Source: Pseudomonas oleovorans subsp. oleovorans (GTDB lineage Bacteria; Pseudomonadota; Gammaproteobacteria; Pseudomonadales; Pseudomonadaceae). Taken from it: DNA of 57,276 nucleotides. Shown piece by piece: positions 17,152-25,818 of the stretch. The notes under the pieces are model-generated. The model did no database searches. It had not been told where the DNA came from and worked only from the letters and a program-made list of their open reading frames with translations. The DNA is taken from NCBI RefSeq assembly GCF_002197815.1, contig NZ_NIUB01000032.1, positions 1 through 57,276 of the forward strand, written 5' to 3'. The position numbers and the translations under genes are program-made. The first letter of the stretch is position 1. The number at the start of each line of letters is the position of its first letter.

Positions 17152-17499
17152 ATGACGCCGCAACACATCATCACTTTCTGCCTGGCCCTGCCTGGCGCCC
17201 GCGAAGATTTCAAATGGGGCGGCAATCGGGTGTTTTCCGTGGCCGGCAACAAGATGTTCGCCATTATCGATTCACTCGGTGAGGGGCTGGCCTTCAAGGT
17301 CGATGCCGACCTGTTTCTCGGCTATATCGACCGCCCCGGCATCCGCCCTGCCCCTTACCTGGCTCGCGCTCGCTGGATCAGCATGAATGCGCGGCAATTG
17401 CCGCTCGGCGACGACGAGCTGCGCCAACTGCTGACGCGCTCGCACCAACTGGTGGTTCGCAAACTGCCAAAACGTCTGCAGCCGGGGTTGCTGCTATAA
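17152..17499 (+). CDS. MmcQ/YjbR family DNA-binding-like protein
   Basis: A 115-residue protein with the YjbR/MmcQ (CyaY-like fold) pattern: LALPGAREDFKWGGNRVFSV, FAIID, LAFKVDADLFLGYIDRPGI and a C-terminal helix SHQLVVRKLPKRLQ. AAGGAG is 8 bases before the ATG at 17152, which decides this start. Members occur widely as stand-alone proteins of unknown role; DNA binding is inferred from fold similarity only. It converges on the binding-protein gene with a 6-bp overlap. Confidence 0.85.
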   Translation: MTPQHIITFCLALPGAREDFKWGGNRVFSVAGNKMFAIIDSLGEGLAFKVDADLFLGYIDRPGIRPAPYLARARWISMNARQLPLGDDELRQLLTRSHQLVVRKLPKRLQPGLLL

Positions 17500-18351
17500 G
17501 GGCGCAGCCATTTGCAGATGGATCACGCGGCGCTGCTGCAGGCTGATCGGTGGCTCGAAAATCTGGCGATAGTGTTCTCTGGCCAGGCGGCGTATCAGCC
17601 CACTGCGCTGCGCCTGTGGCAGCAGCGTCTGCAGCAGGCTGTGCAGCTCAGGGTATGCCGGCGAGACGTAGAGGACATGATCCTGTGGGTAACTGAACAG
17701 CAGGTGGCGCTCCACCTCCAGATCGGCATGCTGCGTCCACTCATGCGCCATTTCATGGGCGCCGCGGGGCAGGTAATCGATCAGGCGCGTCGTCGAGGCC
17801 ACCATCCGGTACAGCCGTTTCCAGTCGCCCTCGATGGTCACCACCGGCAGATCATTGGCCTCCCAGATGGCCCTATCCGCCCAGGCCGCTCCCATGCCAG
17901 CCACCTGCTGCAGGCGGCGAAAGTCCTCCAGGCTGTGCACGTTGTCATACAAGGCCTGGCTGCCCTTGGGGATGAACAAAATGCGCTGGTTGACCAGGTT
18001 GTCGGTCATGCCCACCCGCACCGGCAGGAACCTGCGCTCACGCACCTGTGTCGGGCCAAGGATCAGGGCGCTGATATCCCCACGCTGCAGCATGACCTCC
18101 AGGCGCGTCATGGGAGGGTTGCCACGCTCGCGTACCGTGACGTCATGGCCTCCGAGAGCCAGGGTCTGCTCGAGCACTTGTCGGATATAGGCAACTGACT
18201 CAGGCGTCCCGCCCAGCGTCAGCTGTACCTCGGTAGAGGCGTACACGGGCCCAAGCAGGCAACACAGCAGCCACAGACCCGCTACCCGAATACGGGGCCT
18301 CAGATGCGGTGTAGCAGCGGGTTTGCCGGTTCTTTTCAATCTTGTTGTCAT
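17494..18351 (-). CDS. Periplasmic substrate-binding-like protein (SBP family 3 type)
   Basis: A 285-residue exported protein. A basic N-terminus and hydrophobic core GLWLLCCLLGPVYA form the signal peptide. The mature part has a type 2 periplasmic binding fold pattern: LEVMLQRGDISAL, ERRFLPVRVGM, NQRILFIPKG, QVAGMGAAWADRAIW and IDYLPRGAHEM. Stand-alone proteins of this kind are common in Pseudomonas and lack nearby ABC permeases, as here. Their ligand is unknown. A longer reading to 18432 adds only sequence before the signal peptide. Confidence 0.8.
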   Translation of the reverse strand: MTTRLKRTGKPAATPHLRPRIRVAGLWLLCCLLGPVYASTEVQLTLGGTPESVAYIRQVLEQTLALGGHDVTVRERGNPPMTRLEVMLQRGDISALILGPTQVRERRFLPVRVGMTDNLVNQRILFIPKGSQALYDNVHSLEDFRRLQQVAGMGAAWADRAIWEANDLPVVTIEGDWKRLYRMVASTTRLIDYLPRGAHEMAHEWTQHADLEVERHLLFSYPQDHVLYVSPAYPELHSLLQTLLPQAQRSGLIRRLAREHYRQIFEPPISLQQRRVIHLQMAAPL

Positions 18352-18456
18352 GGCCACGTTGTGCTCGCCAGGCAGGCGGGGTCCCTCTCTGGCAGGCTTG
18401 GAACGCCAACATAGCTGCTTGGCACACTGCAATGCCAGTTCCGCAGCAAGCTGTCC

Positions 18457-19179
18457 CTAGCGCACCAATGAGGGCAGGTGGTGTAGTACGTAGGCGCCAT
18501 CGAACAGCAGCAGGTCGATCCAGAGTAGCTGGTGCAAGCCGACGATCAGCCAGAAAACCGTCTGATAGGAGGCCTTGCGCGTCTTGTGACGGAAGACTTG
18601 TTGAGCGATTAGCGCGCCTGGCCAGCCACCAAGCATTTCGACCAGATGCAGGGTGTTCTCCGGCGTACGCTGAGCACCGATCTGGGCGTTGCGTTTGTCC
18701 AGCCAGTACTGCACGAAGCTCAGCAGGCTGGCCGACAGGTACAGCGGCGCCAGCCACCAGAGCCCCTTGCCGAACAGCTGCAGGGCAGCGAGCACTGGCA
18801 ATACGCAGAGCAAGGCAAACAGGACGATCTTGCTGCCTGGACTGTGGATGCCTCCCGACTGTGTCGCCGCTCTGCGTGCAGGTTTGGCAGCGGGTTTTGG
18901 CCGCGCCGACGCAGCATTGTCCGGCGTTTTCGGCTTGCGCCGGATGGCCTGGCGGTCGAGGCTCAGTTCGCCGGCCAGACGCAGGTGCGCGGCACGTGGC
19001 CGACCACGCTCGTCGCGCCCTTCGATGAACAGCACATCGTCCCCTGGCTGCGGGCGGCGATCACCGCGCATGACGGAAATGTGCGCGAAAACGTCAGCAC
19101 CGCCGTTTGCCGGCTGGATGAAGCCAAAGCCCTTGGCATCATCCCAGCTTTTCAGGCGTCCCTTGCGCTCGTTGTCCAT
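18457..19179 (-). CDS. Cold-shock domain plus DUF1294 membrane protein
   Basis: A 240-residue protein. Residues 1-70 are a cold-shock domain with RNP1-like KGFGFIQPANGG and RNP2-like DVFAHIS. Residues 75-110 are a basic Lys/Pro/Ala linker. Residues 115-235 are DUF1294 with about four transmembrane helices and the conserved YWLDKRNAQIGAQRTPENTLHL and GGWPGALIAQQVFRHKTRK. The fusion puts a nucleic-acid-binding domain on the cytoplasmic membrane. The start overlaps the uppP stop in TGATG, so the two genes are translationally coupled. The biological role is unknown. Confidence 0.9.
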   Translation of the reverse strand: MDNERKGRLKSWDDAKGFGFIQPANGGADVFAHISVMRGDRRPQPGDDVLFIEGRDERGRPRAAHLRLAGELSLDRQAIRRKPKTPDNAASARPKPAAKPARRAATQSGGIHSPGSKIVLFALLCVLPVLAALQLFGKGLWWLAPLYLSASLLSFVQYWLDKRNAQIGAQRTPENTLHLVEMLGGWPGALIAQQVFRHKTRKASYQTVFWLIVGLHQLLWIDLLLFDGAYVLHHLPSLVR

Positions 19180-20009
19180 CACGGCTGAGCGGTGCTCCAG
19201 TCGATCAGGTGCAACTGCCAGGTCGCCAGAATCACCAGGCCGAAGGCAATGCGATACCAAGCGAATACCGCATAGCTGTGGTTGGTGATGAACTTGAGCA
19301 AGGCACGCACGGTGATCATCGCCACGATGAAGGTGCTGACGAAGCCAATGGCGAAGATTGGCAAGTCGCTCATCTGCAGAATGTCGCGGTACTTGAACAG
19401 CGAATAGACCGTGGCCGCCACCATAGTCGGCATGGCAAGGAAGAAGGAAAACTCGGTCGCGGCCTTGCGCGACAACCCGAAGACCAGGCCGCCGATGATG
19501 GTAGCGCCCGAACGCGACGTACCTGGAATCAGCGCCAGGCACTGGGCGAAACCGACCTTCAGGGCCAGCTTCCAGTCCATGTCGTCGACCGTTTCGGCCT
19601 GGATGGTATGATCGCGTTTCTCTGCCCAGAGCATGATGATGCCGCCGATGATCAGCGCCATGGCCACGGTAATGGGGTTGAACAGCCAGTGCTCGATGAG
19701 ATCGGCGAAGGCCAGGCCGAAGATCACGGCCGGAATGAACGCCAACAGCAGATTGAAGGTGAAACGCTGGGCCTTGGGCTCATTGGGCAGCCCGACCACC
19801 ACACCGAGCACCTTGGCCCGGAACTCCCAGATCACCGCCAGAATGGCGCCAAGCTGGATAATGATCTTAAACGCGGTTGCCGTTTGGCCATTGAAACCTA
19901 GCAAGTCTCCGACCACGATCAGGTGCCCGGTGCTGGAAATCGGCAAGAACTCGGTCAGCCCTTCCACAATGCCCAGAATCAGAGCCTGAAAGGCCATCCA
20001 GATATCCAT
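19179..20009 (-). CDS. uppP: Undecaprenyl-diphosphatase
   Basis: A 276-residue polytopic enzyme (BacA/UppP) that dephosphorylates undecaprenyl diphosphate to recycle the lipid carrier for peptidoglycan and O-antigen. Both catalytic motifs are visible: EGLTEFLPISSTGHLI near the N-terminus and PGTSRSGATI in the middle. Eight membrane helices are expected. The start MDIWMAFQALILG at 20009 is chosen because GGGGGAG precedes it and an upstream extension lacks family sequence. Overexpression in other bacteria gives bacitracin resistance. Confidence 0.93.
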   Translation of the reverse strand: MDIWMAFQALILGIVEGLTEFLPISSTGHLIVVGDLLGFNGQTATAFKIIIQLGAILAVIWEFRAKVLGVVVGLPNEPKAQRFTFNLLLAFIPAVIFGLAFADLIEHWLFNPITVAMALIIGGIIMLWAEKRDHTIQAETVDDMDWKLALKVGFAQCLALIPGTSRSGATIIGGLVFGLSRKAATEFSFFLAMPTMVAATVYSLFKYRDILQMSDLPIFAIGFVSTFIVAMITVRALLKFITNHSYAVFAWYRIAFGLVILATWQLHLIDWSTAQP

Positions 20010-20274
20010 CAACTCCCCCAAAGCACGACGACTTCGCCGCGCGTAAACTCGAATATGCAATACAGCCCGCCGTGGGACATAAACACGCTACGCAGGTTCC
20101 TGCGCGTGCGTCCCGGCAGAAACAGCGCCTGGCTCGCCAATCACTCAGGTTTTGCGCCTGGCGGCCGAAATGCTATCAGACAACTGGCGTGAATAATGCT
20201 CCGATGCGACAGTATCGCCAGTACTGCTCGGGGTTGCCCTGACGCTGACAATTACAACAATCCGGTATTCGCCC

Positions 20275-21909
20275 ATGAACCATTTACGCAGTCTCCCCAT
20301 CAGCCGTCGCCTGTGGTTGATTCTGGCGCTTGCCCTCCTGACGCTGATCCTCCAGGGCGCTTATATGTTGCGCCAGATACACAGCGATCTTTACCTCGCC
20401 AAATCGGAAAAAACCGAGCATGTGGTGCAGAGCGTGGCGGGCATCCTCAAGTATTTCCATGATCTGGAAAGCGCCGGCAGCCTTGACCGTGAACAGGCCC
20501 AGAAACAGGCGATGGAGGTCATACGCGGGCTGCGTTATGCCGGCCAGGAGTATTTCTGGATCAATGACCAGACGCCGGTGATGGTCATGCACCCGACCAA
20601 TCCCAAGCTCGAAGGTCAGAGCCTGTCCAGCTTCAAGGACCCGGACGGCAAGGCGCTGTTCAACGAGATGGTCGCCATCACCCGCAGCCAGGGTGCCGGC
20701 CAGGTCGATTACCGCTGGCCGAAGCCAGGCGCCAGTGACCCGGTACCGAAGATTTCCTATGTCGAGCTGTTCCAGCCCTGGGGCTGGATCATTGGCTCCG
20801 GTGTCTATGTCGATGATGTACAGGCAGAGTTCAAGGCTCAGGCACTGAAAGCCATCACCATCGGCTTTCTGATCGCCGTGCTGCTGACGGGGCTGGTGGT
20901 CGTCATTACCCGCAGTATCGTGCAACCGCTGCAGGCAGCGGTCGACGCCATGGCCAACATCGCCAGCGGCGAAGGCGACCTGACCCGTAATCTCGATACT
21001 CATGGCCGCGATGAACTCACCGCACTGGCCGCCCACTTCAATGCCTTCACCGACAAGCTGCGGCACGTTATCCGTCAGATGCTCGAGTCGGCCGGCTCGC
21101 TGGATCAGGCCGCGGGCAATCTCGGCGATATTTCCAGCGAAGCTCAGCGCCATAGCCAGCAGCAGGCCCAGCAGATGGAGCTGGTCGCGACCGCCGTCAA
21201 CGAGGTGACCTACGGTGTGCAGGACGTGGCGAAGAACGCCGAGCACGCCTCCAGCGAGATGCACACCGCCGAGGACCAGGCCAGACAAGGCCAGCAGAAC
21301 ATCGAAGCGAGCCTGCGCCAGATCGATCAGTTGTCGGGCACCATCGACAAGGCCGTCGAGGTGATCCAATCACTGGCCAGCGAGAGCACGCAGATCGGCA
21401 GCGTGCTGGAGGTGATCCGCTCCATCGCCGAGCAAACCAACCTGCTCGCCCTCAACGCTGCCATCGAGGCTGCCCGCGCTGGTGAGCAGGGTCGCGGTTT
21501 CGCTGTGGTTGCCGACGAAGTGAGGTTGCTGGCGCAACGTACGCAGACCTCCACCGCAGAAATTCAGGGCATGATCGAGCGTCTTCAGGGCAACTCCGAG
21601 GCCGCAGTCAAGGTGATCAACGAAAGCAGTCGCGCCTCCCAACTGACTGTGGAACAAGCCAGCCAGGCCGGCGAAAGCCTCGCCCAGATCGCCCAGTCGC
21701 TACGCAACCTGACCGGGCTCAATGCCTCGATCGCCAGCGCCACCCTGCAGCAATCCCACGTGGTGGAGGACATCAATCAGAACGTCACGCAGACGGCAGC
21801 GCTGGCCCACAACACCGCCGAGGCTGCCGAGCAGTCGAGCGCGGCCAGCCAGCACCTGAAACAGCTGGCCGACCAGCTCAGTCGTCTGCTTGGGCAATTC
21901 CGCGTATGA
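20275..21909 (+). CDS. Methyl-accepting chemotaxis protein with single Cache domain
   Basis: A 544-residue receptor. TM1 lies at about 12-33 and a periplasmic single-Cache (sCache_2) domain at about 40-190, with YAGQEYFWIND and WGWIIGSGVYVDD. TM2 lies at about 200-220, followed by HAMP, then the signalling coiled coil with the hairpin LNAAIEAARAGEQGRGFAVVADEVRLLAQRT cut into the usual E/R contacts with CheA/CheW. It ends LGQFRV. sCache_2 receptors typically sense small carboxylates, but the ligand is not readable here. No CheB/CheR docking pentapeptide is present. Confidence 0.92.
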   Translation: MNHLRSLPISRRLWLILALALLTLILQGAYMLRQIHSDLYLAKSEKTEHVVQSVAGILKYFHDLESAGSLDREQAQKQAMEVIRGLRYAGQEYFWINDQTPVMVMHPTNPKLEGQSLSSFKDPDGKALFNEMVAITRSQGAGQVDYRWPKPGASDPVPKISYVELFQPWGWIIGSGVYVDDVQAEFKAQALKAITIGFLIAVLLTGLVVVITRSIVQPLQAAVDAMANIASGEGDLTRNLDTHGRDELTALAAHFNAFTDKLRHVIRQMLESAGSLDQAAGNLGDISSEAQRHSQQQAQQMELVATAVNEVTYGVQDVAKNAEHASSEMHTAEDQARQGQQNIEASLRQIDQLSGTIDKAVEVIQSLASESTQIGSVLEVIRSIAEQTNLLALNAAIEAARAGEQGRGFAVVADEVRLLAQRTQTSTAEIQGMIERLQGNSEAAVKVINESSRASQLTVEQASQAGESLAQIAQSLRNLTGLNASIASATLQQSHVVEDINQNVTQTAALAHNTAEAAEQSSAASQHLKQLADQLSRLLGQFRV

Positions 21910-21916
21910 ATCGACC

Positions 21917-22531
21917 ATGAGCAGCATGCAGCATCAGGAGGTCGATTTTAGTCGACCACAGAATCAGGACCTGATCTGGGACCTGGACAGCATGGCCCGC
22001 CGCGAGCTGGCCGAACGTTTCATCAAGCTGTTCGAGAACCGCTTGTGCGTCTATTCCGAGTCGGTGGGGCAGCTGTACACCAACTACAGCCTGCACTTCC
22101 CCACCGACCTCGGGCGCAAGATGGTGGTGCTGCCTAATCCCTACGCATTCCACGACACCCTGCACGGTATCGATAGCCAGGCCATCCGCAAGACGGGCCT
22201 GTGCGTGTTGCCGGGCAAGGTTCTGGGCAAACCTGGGCTCCTGCTCAGCACCCAGATCAAGGATGGCGGGCCGGCGCCCAAGACCATGCCCTTCAAACCA
22301 GCCCTGGCGCAGATCATCAGCAACCAGAAGAAAATCGGTGATCTGTTCCTGCCGGTGCTGATGAAGGGCGACCTGCGCGAGTTCGACCAGCAGATGCCCT
22401 ATATCCACCTGCATCGCCTGCAGCTGGCACGCCTGGAGCGACTGTCGAGCTTCGAGCGTGACGACATCCAGCAAACCATTACCCGCAAGCTGCTGATGCT
22501 CCATCGACAAGCCGACAGCCTGGTGTGCTGA
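21917..22531 (+). CDS. Conserved hypothetical protein downstream of the chemoreceptor
   Basis: A 204-residue soluble protein that I do not recognise. No signal peptide or membrane segment is visible. The sequence has an acidic N-terminal helix (LIWDLDSMARRELAERFIKLFENRL), a central part GRKMVVLPNPYAFHDTLHGI and a basic C-terminal helical part. The start lies 7 bp after the chemoreceptor stop, with no strong ribosome site, suggesting coupled translation and perhaps a signalling role. ATGs at 21917 and 21926 are both possible starts. GC and codon choice match the neighbours. Confidence 0.7.
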   Translation: MSSMQHQEVDFSRPQNQDLIWDLDSMARRELAERFIKLFENRLCVYSESVGQLYTNYSLHFPTDLGRKMVVLPNPYAFHDTLHGIDSQAIRKTGLCVLPGKVLGKPGLLLSTQIKDGGPAPKTMPFKPALAQIISNQKKIGDLFLPVLMKGDLREFDQQMPYIHLHRLQLARLERLSSFERDDIQQTITRKLLMLHRQADSLVC

Positions 22532-22581
22532 GCCGCCTGCATCAGTACAATCGCCACCCTTTCCTGATTTGAGGGCGCCAG

Positions 22582-23151
22582 ATGTCCTGGCTTGAACTCG
22601 TTGCTGCCGGGCTCGGCATCGTCGCAGTCTGGCTGACGGTCAGACAGAACCCCTGGTGCTGGCCCATCGGCCTGATCATGGTGCTGCTCTACGCCTGGCT
22701 GTTCTATGACTGGCGGCTGTATTCCAACTTGCTCTTGCAACTGTTGTTCGCTGCGCTGCAACTCTACGGTTGGTGGCTGTGGACCCGTGGCGGCGACCGC
22801 CACGATGGACGTAAGGTCAGCCGCCTGGGTGTGGTCGCCGTTCTGACTGGATTGCTGAGCGGCGCGCTCGGTGCCGGGTTGCTCGGCTACCTTATGGCCA
22901 CTTACACCGATGCCAGCTCGCCCTGGCTGGATTCGGCGCTGACCGCCTTCAGCCTGGTGGCGCAGCTGTGGATGGCGCAGAAACGCCTGCAATGCTGGGC
23001 GCTCTGGGTAATGGTCGATATCTGCTACGTGGCCTTCTTCCTGTATAGCGAGCTGTACCTGACTGCAGGTCTCTACGCGGCCTTCACCGCCCTGGCCATC
23101 AGTGGCTGGCTCACCTGGCGCCGCGACCCGGCGTTGCAGCACGCGTCATGA
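22582..23151 (+). CDS. pnuC: Nicotinamide riboside transporter PnuC
   Basis: A 189-residue membrane protein of the PnuC family with about seven helices. Characteristic parts are NPWCWPIGLIMVLLYAWLFYDWRLYSN cut by aromatic residues, LQLYGWWLW, and the C-terminal AQKRLQCWALWVMVDICYV. PnuC moves nicotinamide riboside by facilitated diffusion, trapped by phosphorylation inside. It overlaps the next gene, a NadR-type kinase, by ATGA, which supports that assignment over thiamine (PnuT) or riboflavin (PnuX) variants. Confidence 0.88.
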   Translation: MSWLELVAAGLGIVAVWLTVRQNPWCWPIGLIMVLLYAWLFYDWRLYSNLLLQLLFAALQLYGWWLWTRGGDRHDGRKVSRLGVVAVLTGLLSGALGAGLLGYLMATYTDASSPWLDSALTAFSLVAQLWMAQKRLQCWALWVMVDICYVAFFLYSELYLTAGLYAAFTALAISGWLTWRRDPALQHAS

Positions 23152-23699
23152 AAGTCCTGGTGCTGACCGGCCCCGAGTCCAGCGGCAAGAGCTGGCTGGC
23201 AGCGCAAATACAAGCGCGCTTCGGTGGCGTGGTGGTGGGCGAGTACGTGCGCCACTTCATCGACGAACAACAGCGCGATACCTGCTACGCCGACATCGCC
23301 GAGATCGCTCGCGGCCAATTGGCCTGGGAGGATGCCGCGCGAGCAACCAGGCCGCAGTTGCTGATTCTCGACACGCACCTGCTGAGCAACATGCTCTGGA
23401 GCCAATGCCTGTTCGGCGATTGTCCGCACGGGTTGGAGGCCGAGTTGCTGGCGCGCCACTACGACCAGCATCTGTTACTCGACCCCGCAGGCGTACCCTG
23501 GGTCGAAGACGGCCAGCGTTGCCAGCCTCAGTTGGTCGAGCGCCAGGCCTTTCATCAGGCCTGCCGGGATTGGCTGCAGGGTAACGGGCAGCGTTTCTGC
23601 GAACTGTCAGGTGGCTGGGATGAGCGGCGCCAGGCTGCGCTGGCGCAAGTCGCGACGCTGCTCGGCTTAGCGAATCAACACGCTGACCCAGGCCACTAA
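23148..23699 (+). CDS. NadR-like nicotinamide riboside kinase (AAA ATPase)
   Basis: A 183-residue P-loop kinase with GPESSGKS at 8-15, GEYVRHFIDEQQ after it and LLILDTHLLSN as Walker B. WVEDGQR near 125 is like the lid region of the RNK domain of NadR. It lacks the NMN adenylyltransferase and helix-turn-helix parts of full NadR, so it is a stand-alone kinase that traps nicotinamide riboside imported by PnuC as NMN. It is coupled to pnuC by a 4-bp overlap. Its 3' end overlaps the convergent DUF3429 gene by 33 bp. Confidence 0.85.
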   Translation: MKVLVLTGPESSGKSWLAAQIQARFGGVVVGEYVRHFIDEQQRDTCYADIAEIARGQLAWEDAARATRPQLLILDTHLLSNMLWSQCLFGDCPHGLEAELLARHYDQHLLLDPAGVPWVEDGQRCQPQLVERQAFHQACRDWLQGNGQRFCELSGGWDERRQAALAQVATLLGLANQHADPGH

Positions 23700-24134
23700 C
23701 AGGCTCAGGCAGACCACCAGGGTCAACGGCGTACGCAGGGCCGGATACCATTGCGGCGCCAGCCCTACGCGTACTGCGTGCATGTCTGCCAGGTACAGGC
23801 CGATAAAGGCAAAAAGGAAAATCGGCAGGGACAAGCCAATCGGCAGTCCACCAGCCAATGCGGCCCAGCCCAGCAAGGGCGGAATCACCGACAGCCCCAG
23901 TTGCAGCTTGGCCTTTTCATCGGTTTCCTCCGCACGCATCGCCAAACCCCAGTGAATGGCGCCCATAAAGGCCAGAATCACCGCAGCAAAATCCAGCAGC
24001 GCGTCCAATACGAAAGGTCGCCAGCCCAGGGGAATCACCCAGATTCCCAATGCACCACCAACGAATGGCACCAGCCCGGCATAACCCAGCAACACGGCCA
24101 GTTTCGGTGGCTTCGCGGCGTCGAACGGGTGCAT
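23667..24134 (-). CDS. DUF3429 membrane protein
   Basis: A 155-residue protein with about five transmembrane helices: LAVLLGYAGLVPFVGGAL, LLDFAAVILAFMGAIHWGLAM, LSVIPPLLGWAALAG, LPIFLFAFIGLYLAD and LTLVVCLSLLVAW. The conserved AIHWG and GLYLADMHAV are DUF3429 marks. AGGAG is about 7 bases before the ATG at 24134. The function is unknown. It converges on and overlaps the NadR-like kinase gene. Confidence 0.85.
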   Translation of the reverse strand: MHPFDAAKPPKLAVLLGYAGLVPFVGGALGIWVIPLGWRPFVLDALLDFAAVILAFMGAIHWGLAMRAEETDEKAKLQLGLSVIPPLLGWAALAGGLPIGLSLPIFLFAFIGLYLADMHAVRVGLAPQWYPALRTPLTLVVCLSLLVAWVSVLIR

Positions 24135-24202
24135 GAAAATCTCCTTGTCGATAGGTTCGACGGGCACCTTAGCAGTGTTTCTCGAGCGTTACAGCATGCG
24201 TC

Positions 24203-25414
24203 TCAGCGCAGACGATGCTTGTGCAGCAAGCGATAGAAGGTTGGCCGCGAAATCCCGAGCGTGCGCGCGGCCTGGCTCATGTTGTTGGCGTAGCGGCCCA
24301 GCACGTCGTTGAGCGCCTGGCGTTCGGCCCGCCGTATGTAGTCCTCCAGCGTGACCGGAGCATCGATGTTCGCTTGTGCCGGGCGCAAACCAAGATCGGC
24401 TGCAAGAATCTGCCGACCTTGAGCCAACACCAGGGCGCGTACCACGCGATTGCGCAGCTCACGCACATTGCCTGGCCAGGGATGGCTGATCATGGCGGTG
24501 ATCGCCTCTTCACTGAAACGCCGATGATGCCGCCCGATTATCGCCCCGTGCTGTTTGGCGAAATGCTCGGCCAGCAGCGACAGGTCGCCTGGATATTCGC
24601 GCAGATTCGGCGTTTGTAGCTGTTGCGCCGCCAATTGATGAAACAGATCCCGCCTGAAACGTCCCTGCTGCAGTGCCTGCACCAACTCGCCTCGGTCCAG
24701 GGTCAATAGATGTGCTTGAGGATGGCGCTGCAGGTAGTCCAGCAACCTTTGCTGGTCAGCCGCAGAAAGCAGGGAAGCGTTTTCGAGCAGTACACTGGTA
24801 ACGCTCGATGCGGCGAGAGCGGCCTCATCAAGAGGCTCGGCGCAGTCGATAGCGCGCATGGCCTGGGCAGCAAAGGATGAGCGCTGATGGAGCAAGCGGG
24901 CCAGAAGATGTTTGCCGCTACCACGTTCCCCGCTGACAAGTAGCGGCCCTTCGATACTACTCAGGCGATCGAGCTGCCGACGCAGACTGCGCGCTGCACC
25001 GCAATTGCCCAAGTACTGCGGCAGTTGTCGTCCGCTTTTCAATCTGCGCAAGCGAGTGGCTGCCTGCGCCTGTTGCAAGGTTTCCAGTAAGCGGGACATT
25101 GCCCCCGGCAATGTCAGCGCGGAGAAACACCATTCGCCGATCAGCTCTTCGCTGCCGATCTGCCTCAATCGCTCGGCATCCGCCAGCACGATGCAACCCA
25201 GTCCCGTCAGTTGCAGCTGTTTGAGCAATGCATGACTCGGTCGCTGATCGAGGTGAAGCAGGAGTGCATCACCTGCATGGCCATTGAGCGTTTCTGGCGT
25301 GCAGTGCCGCACTGACCAGCCAGCGGCCTGCAATGGTTGAAGCAGCGCTTCGCATGCATCGAAAGGATCGAGCATCAGTAATTGCCGGGATGCGACGGAA
25401 ACAGCCTCCAACAT
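24203..25414 (-). CDS. AAA+/Fis-type transcriptional regulator without the sigma-54 contact motif
   Basis: A 403-residue regulator in three parts. Residues 1-120 form a receiver-like or degenerate N-terminal domain. Residues about 130-345 form an AAA+ domain with Walker A GERGSGKH, a weak Walker B (SVLLENASLL in place of GTLFLDE), and the sensor region HPWPGNVRELRNRVVRAL. Residues 355-403 form a Fis helix-turn-helix (NNMSQAARTLGISRPTFYRLLHKH). The GAFTGA loop that touches sigma-54 is absent, so it probably works with sigma-70 or as a repressor, like VpsR-type proteins. GGAG precedes the ATG. The target genes are unknown. Confidence 0.85.
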   Translation of the reverse strand: MLEAVSVASRQLLMLDPFDACEALLQPLQAAGWSVRHCTPETLNGHAGDALLLHLDQRPSHALLKQLQLTGLGCIVLADAERLRQIGSEELIGEWCFSALTLPGAMSRLLETLQQAQAATRLRRLKSGRQLPQYLGNCGAARSLRRQLDRLSSIEGPLLVSGERGSGKHLLARLLHQRSSFAAQAMRAIDCAEPLDEAALAASSVTSVLLENASLLSAADQQRLLDYLQRHPQAHLLTLDRGELVQALQQGRFRRDLFHQLAAQQLQTPNLREYPGDLSLLAEHFAKQHGAIIGRHHRRFSEEAITAMISHPWPGNVRELRNRVVRALVLAQGRQILAADLGLRPAQANIDAPVTLEDYIRRAERQALNDVLGRYANNMSQAARTLGISRPTFYRLLHKHRLR

Positions 25415-25818
25415 ACTCCATCCTTGGCGCCATTATTTTGTAATTCCAATAAAAACAACAATTTGGCGCTCGCAAGCGTAAAGCTAGCAAGAACTTTGAC
25501 GCTTCATGGATCATTTCTCTATATGCATTGTTCCTACTGGTTATTGCAGAGTTTTCATGATCAACGCGATGGCATCTTGCCAACAGTATGCAGGGCGGCC
25601 AGTTACGCAAGAAACAGAGGTGGAACTTTCGCAGTAGAAAGTTGTAGCCGGCGAGACGCCAAAAGTTTTTATCAAGGCACACTACGCCGGTAATAAAACC
25701 TTTTTCAGCCATGTGTGACTTAGGGGTCTGCTGAGTTCATCAACAAGATTGAAAGGCCAACATCAATAACCTGTTGGCCGCCATTGATTGTTGGGAACAA
25801 CTCGGAGAAACCGACCCC
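25415..25818. other. AT-rich non-coding gap
   Basis: These 404 bases are distinctly lower in GC than the surrounding genes and hold no credible gene. They must contain the promoter of the leftward regulator and of the rightward small gene at 25819. GGCCAAC (25755-25761) is repeated inverted as GTTGGCC (25773-25779), a short hairpin that would lie in the 5' leader of the rightward gene. Confidence 0.6.

Noticed and set aside
25269..25712. 147-codon leftward frame overlapping the regulator start and AT-rich gap
   Set aside because: Half overlaps the true regulator in another frame. No ribosome site or protein resemblance is seen.
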